DNA of 64,000 nucleotides. Source: Sinonovacula constricta. Lineage: Eukaryota > Mollusca > Bivalvia > Cardiida > Solecurtidae. The position numbers and the translations under genes are program-made. Shown here piece by piece: positions 14,001 to 29,000 of the stretch. The notes under the pieces are model-generated. The model did not search any database, was not told the DNA's origin, and saw only the letters and a list, made by a program, of their open reading frames with translations. The stretch covers positions 35,401,789 through 35,465,788 of the forward strand of contig CM017561.1 in the NCBI GenBank assembly GCA_007844125.1. The letters are read 5' to 3'. Each line of letters opens with the position of its first letter. Position 1 is the stretch's first letter.

Positions 14001-17000
14001 AAAAGGTGTAACCTTAATACATTTCTCTGCAAATTCATGATTTAAAACATCGAGGTGCATTTCTAAGGCAAGCTAGGGCCACTTATTGCAATTCCAGAAG
14101 AGCTACCAAATAAAAAGTGATTGCCCATTTTACCAGATGACTTAAGTGTACAATTTAAAGCAAGACATCTTCATAATTTACTAGATAATTAAGACTGCAA
14201 GAGTTGCATTTCATGACCAATTAACAACGGCACAGTTAACCTGAGCCGTGCTTATGGTATGGGTTCACAGGAAGCAATTTCTACCCCTAGTCCAAAAGGT
14301 GACTGGGAACTCGACAGGTTAAGCATTTTTCAACAATGAGGGGTTATTAAAAGAAGGGACAAAATATGATGTATTATATAAAACAACAATCCATCCTTTT
14401 ACAAATACAATGACTGACAAAAGATTTGTACCTGAATCAAATTAAAACAGAAAAAAGTGAATAGGTGTTGTAGACTGCACAAAGGAAATCATAAAAGGGT
14501 TATGTCCGAAATCAATTATTTGCAAGTTTAAACTAATTTCACAGGTAAGCATGTTATCTATATCTAACTATGCATTAAACATTTGATTGCCTACAGTGGT
14601 AAGCATTGTACACTTACCCATAAAACTCTTAGGAACATTGGCAACATGAAGACAAACATATGACCATGCCTACAAATAGAAGAACAATGAATAAATAAGA
14701 ATATAAATGAAGTAGCAGACAAATAAATAATTACATAATATACTGAATATTATGAAACCTAACCAATTATCCTGAACATCCTATGAAAGTTAATACCAAA
14801 TACATGTTACATTATTAACTTGTTTATAAATAAAGTTCAAGTGCAAAGCTTATCCATCTACATTAGCCAGCTGGAGATCTTTTTGTTGCACTGTTTCTAG
14901 CAGTTGTTTCCCTTTACATATGGGTGATTGCACAAGATGAAGAATTATTTTGTCATTAACAAATGTAAGCAGATTATGGCAGAGGAAGCTCTCCTGACAT
15001 TCTTATTCCCACTTTCCATATGTAAAGGGACTTAACTCTATTAAAAAAACTACATTCTTACCTCCCTTGTGGGTAGCAATCTGGTATAGACTAACTGCAG
15101 AAAACTTGTTATTTTTCCAATTTTTAAACATTTGAAAAACACTTAAGACTGAAGCATATGCATAAAATGGAATCTTAATGATGGAGAGAAGAATTTGATA
15201 AAAAGGCTTTTTTTAATAAATAAGCAAATTAACAATTAAATGTATTATATTTCTTATATAAAGAATATGAAAATACCTTCTCACAAGGGAGAAAACTAAA
15301 ACATTTTTTTTCATTGCACAATAGCGAATTACTTGATGCTTTAATTTCCACACCACCAGCAATTTCATTAAGGTCTTCTTACAACAGAAGAATGTTAAAC
15401 TTTTAATTCTTTGTATATTATGTACTGGGGATATCAAATGAACGAGCAAATTTGGACTGACAAATATAAAGACTCAAGTTTATATTATGCAGGATATTAA
15501 TTTATTAATTTGAAGCAAACAACTGCTAACTACAATGTTCTGATGAATGCAATTTGATGACATGACTGTGTACAGAATTTGTGAAGAAAAAATGACTATT
15601 TTAATCTCCTAATAAGGGAACAGCATGTGACTACAAGAAATAAATCACAAGCATATGATCCTCGCTTGGTCCCAAAGACAGATATCTAAGCTTCCAGGGT
15701 GGGAGATTTGGGTGCCAGGAGGAAATTGGGGTGCCCGAGAAGGAGACTTGACTACCAGAGAAAAAACTGGGTGCCAGCAATTGTAATTGGGGTTTTTTCT
15801 TGAGTAAATGAGAACCTTGAGTAAATGAGGACTGGTGTTTATATAATCAATTAGTAGGCTTGAAAAATTGTTTACAGTCAGTTTTTTATGCTATCAGGCA
15901 TTGTAATTGGAGTCTGTTGGGTATTTAAAAGTGGCAGTTTAAAAGGGATAAGAGTGAGATTGGCTCTTGAAAGCAGTAGCCCCCTCCCAAAAATAATTAG
16001 AGATCTCAAATCTGTCAACAGAGGTTGATGCATAAAAGTTTTCTGTCAGTGAGCTCGATGAACTTTGTTCCAAGAGCGCCCCAACTTACCAACACAGATG
16101 TCTCAATATCCTCCTCCTCACTGCCTGACAAAACAGACTTGGCTGTCCGGCGGAAGTTGGCAAACTGGAAAATACGGGCATACTCATGGGGCAGGTTCTC
16201 CTTACGATCCCATGGAGATGTGCGGAAACTCTTCAACCCACGGTACCTAGGGTAGGGATGAATATATACAAGAAATGAACATATGCGTAATATAAATAAA
16301 AAGATTCTTATGACTTGGAGAACACACACAAGCCATTATCATCTTTGTCATCATTAATATCGATTGCTATCATCATCTATTATTAGCTTAAACATTAGCA
16401 CCAGCACTATGTATTGGTTAAGGCTTTTGGTTCTGGAAACACATCGCAGCGACTAATTATGATCATTATAGCGACGACCAGCTGTTTGGTCGAGGAAGAC
16501 CGCAGACAAATGTCTGAGTAGATCCACCGGTGTACTGCAGTTCAGCTGGAAGACCTTCCCACATTAAGTCCCTTGCCCCAAACGGGACTCGAACCCACAC
16601 GGTGGGAGGATAAGCAGTCAGAGGAGTAACAAGTCGGTGACTACCAATTCGCCACAGGACACCCTTAAAAATATCTTTAAATATAAGGTAGAGTGCTTAC
16701 TTCTGAAAGCGTGCCCTAGCTGTAGAATTCATGGGAGTGTCCACCTCATCAGGAAACATCACATGCTGCTTCTCGGACTTGATTTTCTCTAAGCTGGAAA
16801 AAGTTGACACAACGGGTAAGGATATAGGATTCACATCTTCAATGCTTGAAACAGGAATCAAATGGTTAAGCTTGTTTGATAAATTTATTTTCACTAGGAC
16901 TGTGAGACAAATAATTGTTATGTTCATAACTGATGTACAGACGTGGTTTGTCTTCATGCATCACAGTTTCATTACAGAGTAGACAGATGGAACTTTTACC

Positions 17001-20000
17001 ACTTCTGACTCTCTCAGACAAAAAATAAGAAGAGACATGTTCACCAATGAATAGGTAATCTGAGTTCATATTTAAGAGAAATACTTTTTCTGGTTCTACA
17101 AAGTATCACTTATTTGTGTGAAACTTTAAAAGATGCAAGCAAGACCAACAATTCGAACTTTGAAACATATGTAGGAACTTACAGCCTCATCTCTTCATCC
17201 ATGTCCATTCCAGCATCATACTGTGCAGCCTCATCTTCCTGAATGGTCACCTGCCACACAATGGCAAAACATAACAAAGTTAATTTGATCCTTAGGTTTT
17301 AAATCCATCCAAAATCTGGTATCCACAGGCAGACAATATGGTAAAACAAATGGAGAAAAAGACTACTATTGACTTAGTTTAAGTTAGTTCACTTAGTTTT
17401 CTTTGGTCAGTGATGTGTTTGATGGAAACTTGAATACTTTCTTTGTTTTACATTGGTGTTCACATGTACAACTATAAAAGACCATGAAGACTTTAAAAAT
17501 GAACAATTTAAAAATCAGTTGAATCATTTATCAAACTTATAAATAATGCAAAAAACATTGAGACTCAAATATATAGAGGTACTTCTAGAAAAAGTTAATC
17601 TGTTTTCATCCCTTAGCATAAAGTGGGAATAACTTTGTGTAATAAAGTATATTTACAATATACTGTTTCCTGGTTTAAAACTCCCTTAAGTGCCAATGAA
17701 CAGGTCGTGACCAGGTTATTAGGTATATATACTTTATACTGCTTCCCAGTTCAAAACTCACTTAAGTGCCAATGAACAGGTCATGACCAGGTTATTAGGT
17801 ATACATACTTTATACTGCTTCCCAGTTCAAAACTCACTTAAGTGCCAATGAACAGGTCAGGACCAGGTTATTATATACTATATACTGCTTCCCAGTTCAA
17901 AACTCAAATAAGTGCCAATGAACAGGTCGTGACCATGGTTTTTAGGTATATATGCTATATTCTACTTCCCAGTTCAAAACTCAATTAAGTGCCAATGAAC
18001 AGGTTGTGACCAGGTTATTAGGTATATATACTATATACTGTTTCCAAAACTTCCAAATAAGAAGCTCACAAAGTCAGATGTTCAATCTGCATATTTCCAT
18101 GAAGATTTGAGGTTGTTGTTTTTGTTGTTTTTATGTTGTTGTTTTTCACTTAAAATACGATTTGATATAAGGTTATTTCTTGCTGTAGAAAATTGGAGGC
18201 AACACAGTGGGAATTTAAACCACAGACCATGTTATTATTTATTGTGGTGCATCCTATAACGAGCCTATAAATCTGTCAAATATACTGAATGGAAAAAGTT
18301 TAGTCACTCTGGATACTTTTTGTTATACTTTTGTTAAATACCCATATAAAAAGACAAAACAAGTTCTTACGACAAAGTTTATTTAATATCCACTTCAGTT
18401 CAGTAATTTCAACAATAAATCTTTATGAAAACCACATTTTTATCACTCTGATTTAACATAGGGGGCAAAATAAAAAATCACACAACAGTCGATGACTAGT
18501 ATGTCCACATCTAGCTCTAAGAACAGCCAGACAGCGACGTCTCATGGTGTTTATCAGTCTTCTGATAAAATGCAAGGTTGCCAGTGCCCATTCCTTATGC
18601 AATGAACGCTCCAGGTCAGCAGCGTCATTGATGTCATTTCGGGCATTATATTGCGACAGAACGTCAGCTTTGCCATTCACTATGTATGGAACGATGACAA
18701 GAACAATGATTTCGTCACAATAATGCATCCTACTTCCAGCCTATAAATCTGTTAAATATTTCTGCCTGAAAAAAAAATTAAGGTCAACTAACCTCCTCCA
18801 GCTCCTCCTCCTCCTCATCTTCCTCTTCTTCTGACAGGGAATCATCATCATCATCATCATCATCATCAAGTGAAGCAGCTTCCATTTCAATTTCATCCAT
18901 AATGTCATCTTCATCTCCATCATCTTCATGTCCCCCTGTCTGAAGAGAACATTAAAAAGTATTATTTCTTAAAAATGAATGTTAAATAATGTTCAAAATA
19001 TAAGTAAGGTCTGATTGATCTAAATACATATTTTATCCTATCATCACCTTGGGTATTAGATACACAAAACCTGATGTGAAAACATTTGCTTTATCAAACA
19101 TCAGTATGATAAATCTGTCACACACATAAGGATGGACTACTTATTAAATGTATAATTCCATCCTGCACTTGGAGTTTATTTTATAAATTTGAAGATTTTA
19201 AGTGACACAACAGCGTGTGATAACAATACAATTATTCAGAAGGATTAAAGTCCCTCTGTTTTTTGATGCATTTATGTCATTTGATGTCACACGACAAAAA
19301 CGACACATCATTTTTCAGTGTTTGTTTGTAAACATGAGCTAAGAAGCAACAGAGCTTAGTGATATTAATATATAAAAAAAGCATGTACATATTCAATTTT
19401 AATTTAAGATAGTGCGATGATAGGATGATATTTTGGTTGATTTTGTTCAAAAAGATCCATACAAAATGAGCCTCAATCCAGAGGTCCTGCGAAACCTAAG
19501 TTTACACACATTTGTTATGTATCATATTTCATAAAAACTGGTAAATGGTTGTTGTTGTTTTTTATTAACCATGCCTTTATTTATAAATATTCATTCGCTT
19601 TCTTGTCAAGGTTAAATGATTTTTTTTATAAACCATGACTTTATTTTAACATCTGTCATTTGCTTTTTTGTCAGGGTCTTTTGTCTAGAACTGTTAAAAA
19701 AGGACACATTTTACTAACATTAAATTTATTTTATTAACATTAATTATTTTCTCTTGGTTCATGTGTAAACCTACACTCATAAGACAATTACCATATAATC
19801 CAATACTTACTTCGCCTTCGTCCTCCGGAATCCATGAGGCCTGATAGTCTGATGTACCCTTGGGCACTTTCCTCACCATCTTCTTGTTCTCTTGCTCTGT
19901 AAGACAGAACATGGTCAGTGAGCAATATAAAACCAACAAATGAAATGGCGAAAATGTAATTACAAAAATGTACAAGGCCCCACCCCCTACTAACAAAAGG

Positions 20001-23000
20001 TAAAAAGTTAAATCTTTAAAAGATCACATAATTTCTGTTTTCATTCTAGCTACAACACTTAAAGTGACTTTTGCAACCACCCATGCAAACAACATATTCA
20101 GAGCATAGCATACCACAGTGCTCTCCAGCAACATTATCCTTGCAACCATTCCCCATACACACCAATATCCACTTTACCTACAATCAGATCAACATTATAT
20201 TTTAGATCCTCATTCTGGATCCAACACCACCACTGCTACACACACTTTGACATACCAGCCATGGCAAGATTCACTCAGGTCATCCTCCTGTAGCCTGTAG
20301 CCCAGGTCTGGTATCACAACACCACTTCTATACCACCTACTTGCCATGACCAGCTCCTCCTCTGTAGCCCAGGCCTGTTACGACACCACCTAATAGCCAT
20401 GGCCTGCTTTCTCCTCTTGGTGTCAGGTCTGTTCCCCCCTCCATGGTTCTGGTACCGTACAACCACCCTTTTACCACCTACCAGCCATGGCTAGCTCCTC
20501 CTCCGTGGGCCATATCTGATCTTCCTCCATGGGGTCTGGTACCAAAGCACCACCTCTCACCATCTACAATCCATGGCTAGCTCCTCCTCAGTGGGCCAGA
20601 TCTGTTCTTCCACAATGGGGTCTGGTACCATACAACCTCCCTTTCTCCACCTAACAGCCAAGGCTAGCTCCTCTGTTGGCCAGATCTGATCTCCCTCCAT
20701 GGCGCCTGGTACCAAACTAACACCTGTCACCATCTACCATCCAAGGCTAGCTCCTCTGTTGGCCAGATCTGATCTCCCTCCATGGTGCCTGGTACCAAAC
20801 TAACACCTCTCACCATCTACCATCCAAGGCTAGCTCCTCTGTAGGCCAAATCTGATCTACCTCCATGGCGCCTGGTACCAAACCAACACCTCTCACCATC
20901 TACCATCCAAGGCTAGCTCCTCTGTTGGCCAGATCTGATCTCCCTCCATGGCGCCTGGTACCAAACCAACACCTCTCACCATCTACCATCCAAGGCTAGC
21001 TCCTTTGTTGACCAGATCTGATCTCCATCCATGGCGCCTGGTACCAAACCACCACCTCTCACCATCTACCATCCAAGGCTAGCTCCTTTGTTGGCCAGAT
21101 CTGATCTCCGTCCATGGCGCCTGGTACCAAACCACCACCTCTCACCATCTACCATCCAAGGCTAGCTCCTCTGTTGGCCAGATCTGATCTCCGTCCATGG
21201 CGCCTGGTACCAAACCAACACCTCTCACCATCTACCATCCAAGGCTAGCTCCTCTGTTGGCCAGATCTGATCTCCCGTCCATGGCGCCTGGTACCAAACC
21301 AACACCTCTCACCATCTACTATCCAAGGCTAGCTCCTCTGTAGGCCAGATCTGATCTCCCTCCATGGGGTCTGCTAGCAAACCCACCTCTCTACCACCTA
21401 ACAGCCATGGCTAGCTACTCCTCTGTGGGCCATGTCTGTTATCCCTCCATGGAGTCTGGATACCAAACCACCACCCTTCTACCACCTACCAGCCATGGCA
21501 AGCTCCTCTGTGGGCCATGTCTGTTCTCCCTCAATGAGCTCCTATACCAAACCACCACCCCTTTACCACCTACCAGCTATTTTCCATGAGCTCTGATACC
21601 AAACCACCACCCCTCTACCACCTACCAGCCATGGCAAGCTCCTCTGTGGGCCATGTCTGTTCTCCCTCCATGAGCTCTGATACCAAACCACCACCCCTCT
21701 ACCACCTACCAGCCATGGCTAGCTCCTCCTCTGTGGGCCATGTCTGTTCTCCCTCCATGAGCTCTGATACCAAACCACCACCCCTCTACCACCTACCAGC
21801 CATGGCTAGCTGCTCCTCTATGGGCCATGTCTGTTCTCCCTCCATGAGCTCTGATACCAAACCACCACCCCTCTACCACCTACCAGCCAGGGCTAGCTCC
21901 TCCTCTGTGGGCCATGTCTGTTCTCCCTCCATGAGCTCTGGTACCAAACCACCACCCCTCTACCACCTACCAGCCATGGCAAGCTCCTCTTTTGTGGGCC
22001 ATGTCTTTTCTCCCTCCATGAGCTCTGATACTAAACCACCACCCCTCTACCACCTACCAGCCATGGCTAGCTCCTCTGTGGGCCATGTCTGTTCTCCCTC
22101 CATGAGCTCTGATACCAAACCGCCACCCCTCTACCACCTACTAGCCATGGCTAGCTCCATCTTTGTGGGCCATGTCTGTTCTCCCTTCATGAGCTCTGAT
22201 ACCAAACCACCACCCCTCTACCACCTACCAGCCATGGCTAGCTCCTCCTTTGTGGGCCATGTCTGTTCTCCCTCCATGAGCTCTGATACCAAACCACCAC
22301 CCCTCTACCACCTACCAGCCATGGCTAGCCCCTCCTTTGTGGGCCATGTCTGTTCTCCCTCCATGAGCTCTGATACCAAACCACCACCCCTCTACCACCT
22401 ACCAGCCATGGCTAGCTCCTTCTCTATGGGCCATGTCTGTTCTCCCTCCATGAGCTCTGATACCAAACCACCACCCCTCTACCACCTACCAGCCATGGCT
22501 AGCTCCTCCTCTGTGGGCCATGTCTGTTCTCCCTCCATGAGCTCTGATACCAAACCACCACCCCTCTACCACCTACCAGCCATGGCTAGCTCCTCCTCTG
22601 TGGGCCATGTCTGTTCTCCCTCCATGAGCTCTGATACCAATCCACCACCTCTCTACCACCTACCAGCCATGGCTAGCTCCTCCTCTGTGGGCCATGTCTG
22701 TTCTCCCTCCATGAGCTCTGATACCAAACCACCACCCCTCTACCATCTACCAGCCATGGCTAGCTCCTCCTCCGTGGGCCATGTCTGTTCTCCCTCCATG
22801 AGCTCTGATACCAAACCACCACCCCTCTACCACCTACCAGCCATGGCTAGCTCCTCCTCTGTGGGCCATGTCTGTTCTCCCTCCATGGGGTCTGGTACAA
22901 CCTCACTAACTAGAGTCTCCTGCTTGACTGGGTCTGGTTTGATCACTGTCAGGGCAGCATTTGACATTGGCTCGCAGCCCATTTCTGTATCCTGGAAACA

Positions 23001-26000
23001 AAAACACTTATATTTTCAACCTCTTTTCTTCAACTTTTTTTTAATGTTAATTATCAATATGTTTCATCTTGAAAGATTTCAATCAATCATAAAAAGTTGG
23101 AAAACATTCTAAATAATAAATGCGAGGCCCAAGGTCAAGTGCATAAAAATATTATTCATGTGTGAATACAAGAAAGTGTCTATTTTGTATAGAAAAAACA
23201 GAGATATTCCACCTTTATGCACAATTACATAACCATATCAATCATACATAGAAGTATGAAGAAATTCCAGTGAAAAAAAAAAGAAGTTATCTGCACAATA
23301 TTTTTTAAAAAATTCTTTTACAAAGGACAATAACTTTAAAACAAGCACAGCAATCTGATTTATCTCCCCTATATTGAAAAAAAAACCATCACATCAGTGC
23401 TATACTGCATTATTCATGAAAATATGAAGAAATTGCAATGTGTAATAAAGGAGAAGCTATCCACATATATCTACAAAATATCTATGGATAGACAGATTGA
23501 TGGACAGTTGGGTCATAGCATTTTATCCTAAATTACCATTATACCCTGGACATTAGATATTTGTCGGTGTGATAACATTTGCTTAATCAGCCTTCAGTGT
23601 GATTATCCTGTCATGGGCATCTGCACAGGCTATTTTTTAAATGACTAGACATGCAGCAATCAAATCTTATACATTTGTAGATTGTAAAGTGTAAAGGACA
23701 CAATAGCTAGAGATAAAAATATAGTTTTGATGGAATTAATCTCCTCGTTTATATTTAATGTCATGTCACTTGTGCTGACATAAACATTTCTTTACGTCAT
23801 TTATCTGTATCAGTAAACAAGAGCTTGGAACCAACACCACTTACGATAATATATAAAAAGGCAAGCATGTAAGTGCAGTCATAGAAAATTAACACACGTC
23901 CGATCGCCAATGGAGACTAAATTTAAGAGTGGACATGTGAATTTAATATCTATAAAGTTCTGTCACCTGATGTTTGTTTTTTTTTGATCTGTTAAGTGAG
24001 TTCAGAATGTAATTGATTGGATTTTGTGCAGATGATGCCTGCAATTACAGTAGAATAATGAAGGAAAAAAATGTAAAAAAGACCTTTTATAAGTGTTGTT
24101 TCTTAAACCAATCTTCGTGCATGTAAAATGTGTTTAGGGTCAGTGAATCTCCAAATGTTACATGTCTGAATGACTTGTAATTATTGGATGTTGCTTCCAA
24201 AGACTGTAAGCGTTCAATCTGAATTTTTGATAGCGTGACATGGGATGTACAATTGCATTAGTTTTTGTATCTTTTTTGATCGCAGAGACATGCAGGGTTG
24301 TCACTAGAAATATTTTGAGCAGGCTCAATTAACTTTAGAGGAGGCTAGGCTATGTGAGCGCCAAAGGCACAAAGCACTGCTAGGGGGGTCCGGGGGCATG
24401 CTCTTGATTGATTTCCTTTTTTTTTCTTCGAATTTGAGGCGGTCCGATTTTCATTTGAGGCGGTCAAATCGGCCGCCAGCCGCCTCCTAATGACAACCTT
24501 GGACAAGTAGAAATATTTTGACACTGTACCCCAACCATACATGGTTTAGTTTGATTTTAATATGGCAATGCACATTTCATTAATATTAAGTGACTTCAGC
24601 TACAGGTTTAACTTTATTCACAATATATTCATTTTTTTATGAAGGATCAGTTATTTTACATTTTTTTAACCATGTAATCAAACAAATAACCCACACTCGA
24701 AGACCAAACAACTTTCAGAAAACAAACTAGTTTAAAACATTCAACAATGTTTTTGTTAGTTTGAAGATTGAAGGATATATAAAATAGTAGGTTTATGTTG
24801 AATAAAGAAAATGTTAACACATATAGCTGGAACAAATCTAAATCACGAGAAGTGTCGAGTACTTATAGATACCTAGTATATAATAGATACTTATTAAGAT
24901 TGAAGATTAAAACATGCATTTATTTCCTTACCTCTACTTTTGAAAGTTTCTGCCTCTGTTTATCTGCCCTTGGCTGAAGTGGGTAGGGGTCATCGAGTAC
25001 ATCAACCTGTGCCAGCTGAAAGTCCCCCCAGCCAGGGATGTGAACCAGTCTGTTGACATCCAGCGTCTGACTCCGTACATAACCAGTCAACTTCAATGTG
25101 CCTTCAGTCTCCTGCAGATATCATTTTTTGCAGATTTGGTAACAAAATATAAATAATTAGTGGCACATGTGTCTGAATTATGAATACATGTACCACCATG
25201 TAAAAGATGTAAAGCAGGTTTGATAAGAGGAGCCTTGATCTTGGTAGCAAGGTCAACAACACTTTGTTGTCTTAACCCGAACCTAAATCTCTTATGATAA
25301 TAATTTCAATTACCCGGTAAATGTAGTTTAGGAATGTATGTACTGTCAACCCTGTATTTAAAAGTGGAATCCATCAGTTTGCCCATATCATATACATGTA
25401 ACAATATCCAACCACTGCTTTTGGGGAATTTTGGCATTATTTTTTATGCGAACTAATACTTTGTTCGAAATAAAGATAATTTTGAACACTAACTATATTA
25501 TAAAAAATTACCAATTACACACAAAAATTCACTCTAAATGTTCATTAAATAGATATTGACATCAGAGCGGATTACCTGGATGTCAATATAATGTTATTGT
25601 AAAAGTAAGCGATTGCATGGTTTTCTAAAATTAAAAATAGCTATCTCTGCAGCGTGGCTCGGATAGGAAATACTATTTTCAATAATGGGTGGGGACTTAT
25701 GCTTAAATGTTCACACAGACCTAGAGCACCAATAAAGAGCATTTAGCAGAACATTTTCAGGTAACAATGACTTATTTGGTTATTTGAGGAAACAAAAAAT
25801 TTTGTCCATACTGTCCACCTTTAAATACCACGCAAGAGATAAGGTTTGAAAGGTTTTATAATAAAGTGGTCTCTTAATGTAACGTGTTTTTTTTCCCTTG
25901 CTGGAAACCCTATCAAAATTAGCAATTTGTGTTTGAATTTAATACATGTACTTGTATCTTCATTATGTACACTATAATATGTTCCTTTTTTTTAAACTAA

Positions 26001-29000
26001 TGCTGCTCCAGAGCTGAAGCTGATTCTGCAGGAAAAGACTCAACATTATAACTTAATGTGACTTGATTCTGACTTCATCTTGGGCCTTACAACCTGAAGT
26101 TTATGATATAACTGCTTCACTTAAAGTGTCAAAATTAGCAGGCTCTACTTAGTGTTTCACCTCGAAGTGCATTAACCTCTTCAAAACACAAAACTGCATA
26201 TACATGCACACTTTCCACATGGAATCAAACTAATCCCTACTTCTTGATTATTTCAGAGGGTATGGTCACTAGCAAGACACAAGTTTTATTCCAATCTATG
26301 CTCTGATCATTAAGATATAATTTTGACAGCACTTGCATGCTGAACTTTAACCTGATTATTGCATCGGCATAACAGCACTTACATGCTAAACTTTAACCTG
26401 ATCATAACATAGATATGATAGCACTTGCATGCTGAACTTTAACCTGATTATTACATCAACATTACAGCACTTGCATGCTACACATTAACATGATCATTAC
26501 ATCAACATGACAGCACTTGCTTGCTAATCTTTAACCTGATTATTACATCGATATTACAGCATTTTCCTGTTAATCTTTAACCTGATTATTACATCGACAT
26601 TACACCACTTGCATGCTAATCTTTAACCTGATTATTACATCGATATTACAGCATTTTCCTGTTAATCTTTAACCTGATTATTACGTCGACATTACAGCAC
26701 TTGCATGCTTATCTTTAACCTGATTATTACGTCGACATTACAGCACTTGCATGCTTATCTTTAACCTGATTATTACATCAACATTACAGCACTTGCATGC
26801 TTATCTTTAACCTGATTATTACATCAACATTACAGCACTTGCATGCTAACCTTTAACCTGATTATTACATCAACATTACAGCACTTGCATGCTAATCTTT
26901 AACCTGATTATTACATCAACATTACAGCACTTGCATACTAATCTTTAACCTGATTGTTACATTGATACTGGCATGTGGGATGGGATGGGATTAGCCGGCA
27001 TTATTGCCGATACTGTGCAGTGACATTTCTATCATTATAGCACTGGGGCACTTATGAGGTGCCCAGGAAATGAACCCGGCTGGTCCATTATACTGACACC
27101 GACGAGTCAGGCGTAATGCTGTTCCCTTAGACCAGAGCGTTAGTAGGGAAGCCACTACTTCCAACTTTAAAGTCTTTGGTTTGACCTGGCTGGAGTTTGA
27201 ACCCACAACCTCCTGATTCGCAAGCTGACGCTCTACCACCTGAGCTATTGCGGCCGGCTGATACTGGTATGTGAAATAGTTTTCCTTATCCATAGAACAG
27301 TTGAATTAACAATAACTACTCACTGATTGCTCGTTGAGCTATTGCGGCCGGCTGATACTGGTATGTGAAATAGTTTTCCTTATCCATAGAACAGTTGAAT
27401 TAACAATGACTACTCACTGATTGCTCGTTGAGCTATTGCGGCCGGCTGATACTGGTATGTGAAATAGTTTTCCTTATCCATAGAACAGTTGAATTAACAA
27501 TGACTACTCACTGATTGCTCGTTGAGCTATTGCGGCCGGCTGATACTGGTATGTGAAATAGTTTTCCTTATCCATAGAACAGTTGAATTAACAATGACTA
27601 CTCACTGATTGCTCGTTGAGCTATTGCGGCCGGCTGATACTGGCATGTGAAATAGTTTTCCTTATCCATAGAACAGTTGAATTAACAATGACTACTCACT
27701 GATTGCTCGTTGAGCTATTGCGGCCGGCTGATACTGGCATGTGAAATAGTTTTCCTTATCCATAGAACAGTTGAATTAACAATGACTACTCACTGATTGC
27801 TCGTTGAGCTATTGTGGCCGGCTGATACTGGTATGTGAAATAGTTTTCCTTATCCATAGAACAGTTGAATTAACAATAACTACTCACTGATTGCTCGTTG
27901 AGCTATTGTGGCCGGCTGATACTGGCATGTGAAATAGTTTTCCTTATCCATAGAACAGTTAATTAACAATGACTACTCACTGATTGCTCGTTGAGCTATT
28001 GTGGCCGGCTGATACTGGCATGTGAAATAGTTTTCCTTATCCATAGAACAGTTGAATTAACAATGACTACTCACTGATTGCTCGTTGAGCTCAAAGCCGA
28101 TCTCCTCAGCCAGAAGGTGAGGTCTGTGTTCCCTGTAGAACACCATGTTCAGCTTCTGTGAGGTGAGGTGCCGCAGCAACAGCTGGCCATCTTGGGCCGA
28201 GTCTAGACAGTGTATCTTTTCTTCCTGGAGCCTTGAGATAAGCACAAAGGAGAGTAGCCTTAATTTTGTGCAAGGTTTGCTGATATTTGAGTCATACTCA
28301 ACAGTGTATATATCAGTATTCATCACACAAAAAAAACTGTAACTATCTCAAGTCATCAGGACTTTAAAATTAAGCAGCAGCTAAAAATGCATTGAAGAGA
28401 CCTTCTGTTTGTGATTTTCTGGATATTATCTCATTGAAACTTGCTGTAAAACCATTGTGTAATGATAAATGTTTGTGAGTGTATTTTATAATAAAAAAAT
28501 CTATTAAGAACAATATAATTACAAAAAATATCTTGGTTACTGACAACAAACAACAAAAAGACTATTCTAGATCTATTATAAGGTGTTAACTGACCACTTT
28601 TCCACTTTCTTCAACAGATGTTTCTTTGTCTCTTTTTGCTTCTTTGGAGGCATATTCTTTAAACCCTAAAACATAAAAGTTTAACATTTTACAACTAATA
28701 TAAGAAGAAGGGTTGAATAAAAAACATATGTTCTAAACAATTCAGGCTTTATTTTTACAGACTTTTAAGATCAATTTATTTTTGCAGAAATCGCAGAAAT
28801 AAACAGTTAGTACCACGGGCACATTTTCTTTATTGTGTTTTACTGCAGCCTTAAAATAAATTGCAATAACATTCAGTTTACATGCATGTCACAAACCTAT
28901 ACAACCAGGCTGATAATACAATGTTCACCATCAATGTCACAAACACATCAGTCAATTTACCTGTACAACCAGGGTGATTATATAATGTACAGCATCAATG

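Noticed and set aside
21586..23112. 508-residue plus-strand open frame with a 28-29 residue repeat (MSSDTKPPPLYHLPAMAS...)
   Set aside because: It is the antisense reading of minisatellite A. The unit length is a multiple of three, so one open unit makes a long open array. It overlaps TSR1 exon 9 in reverse and has no domain or independent gene signals.
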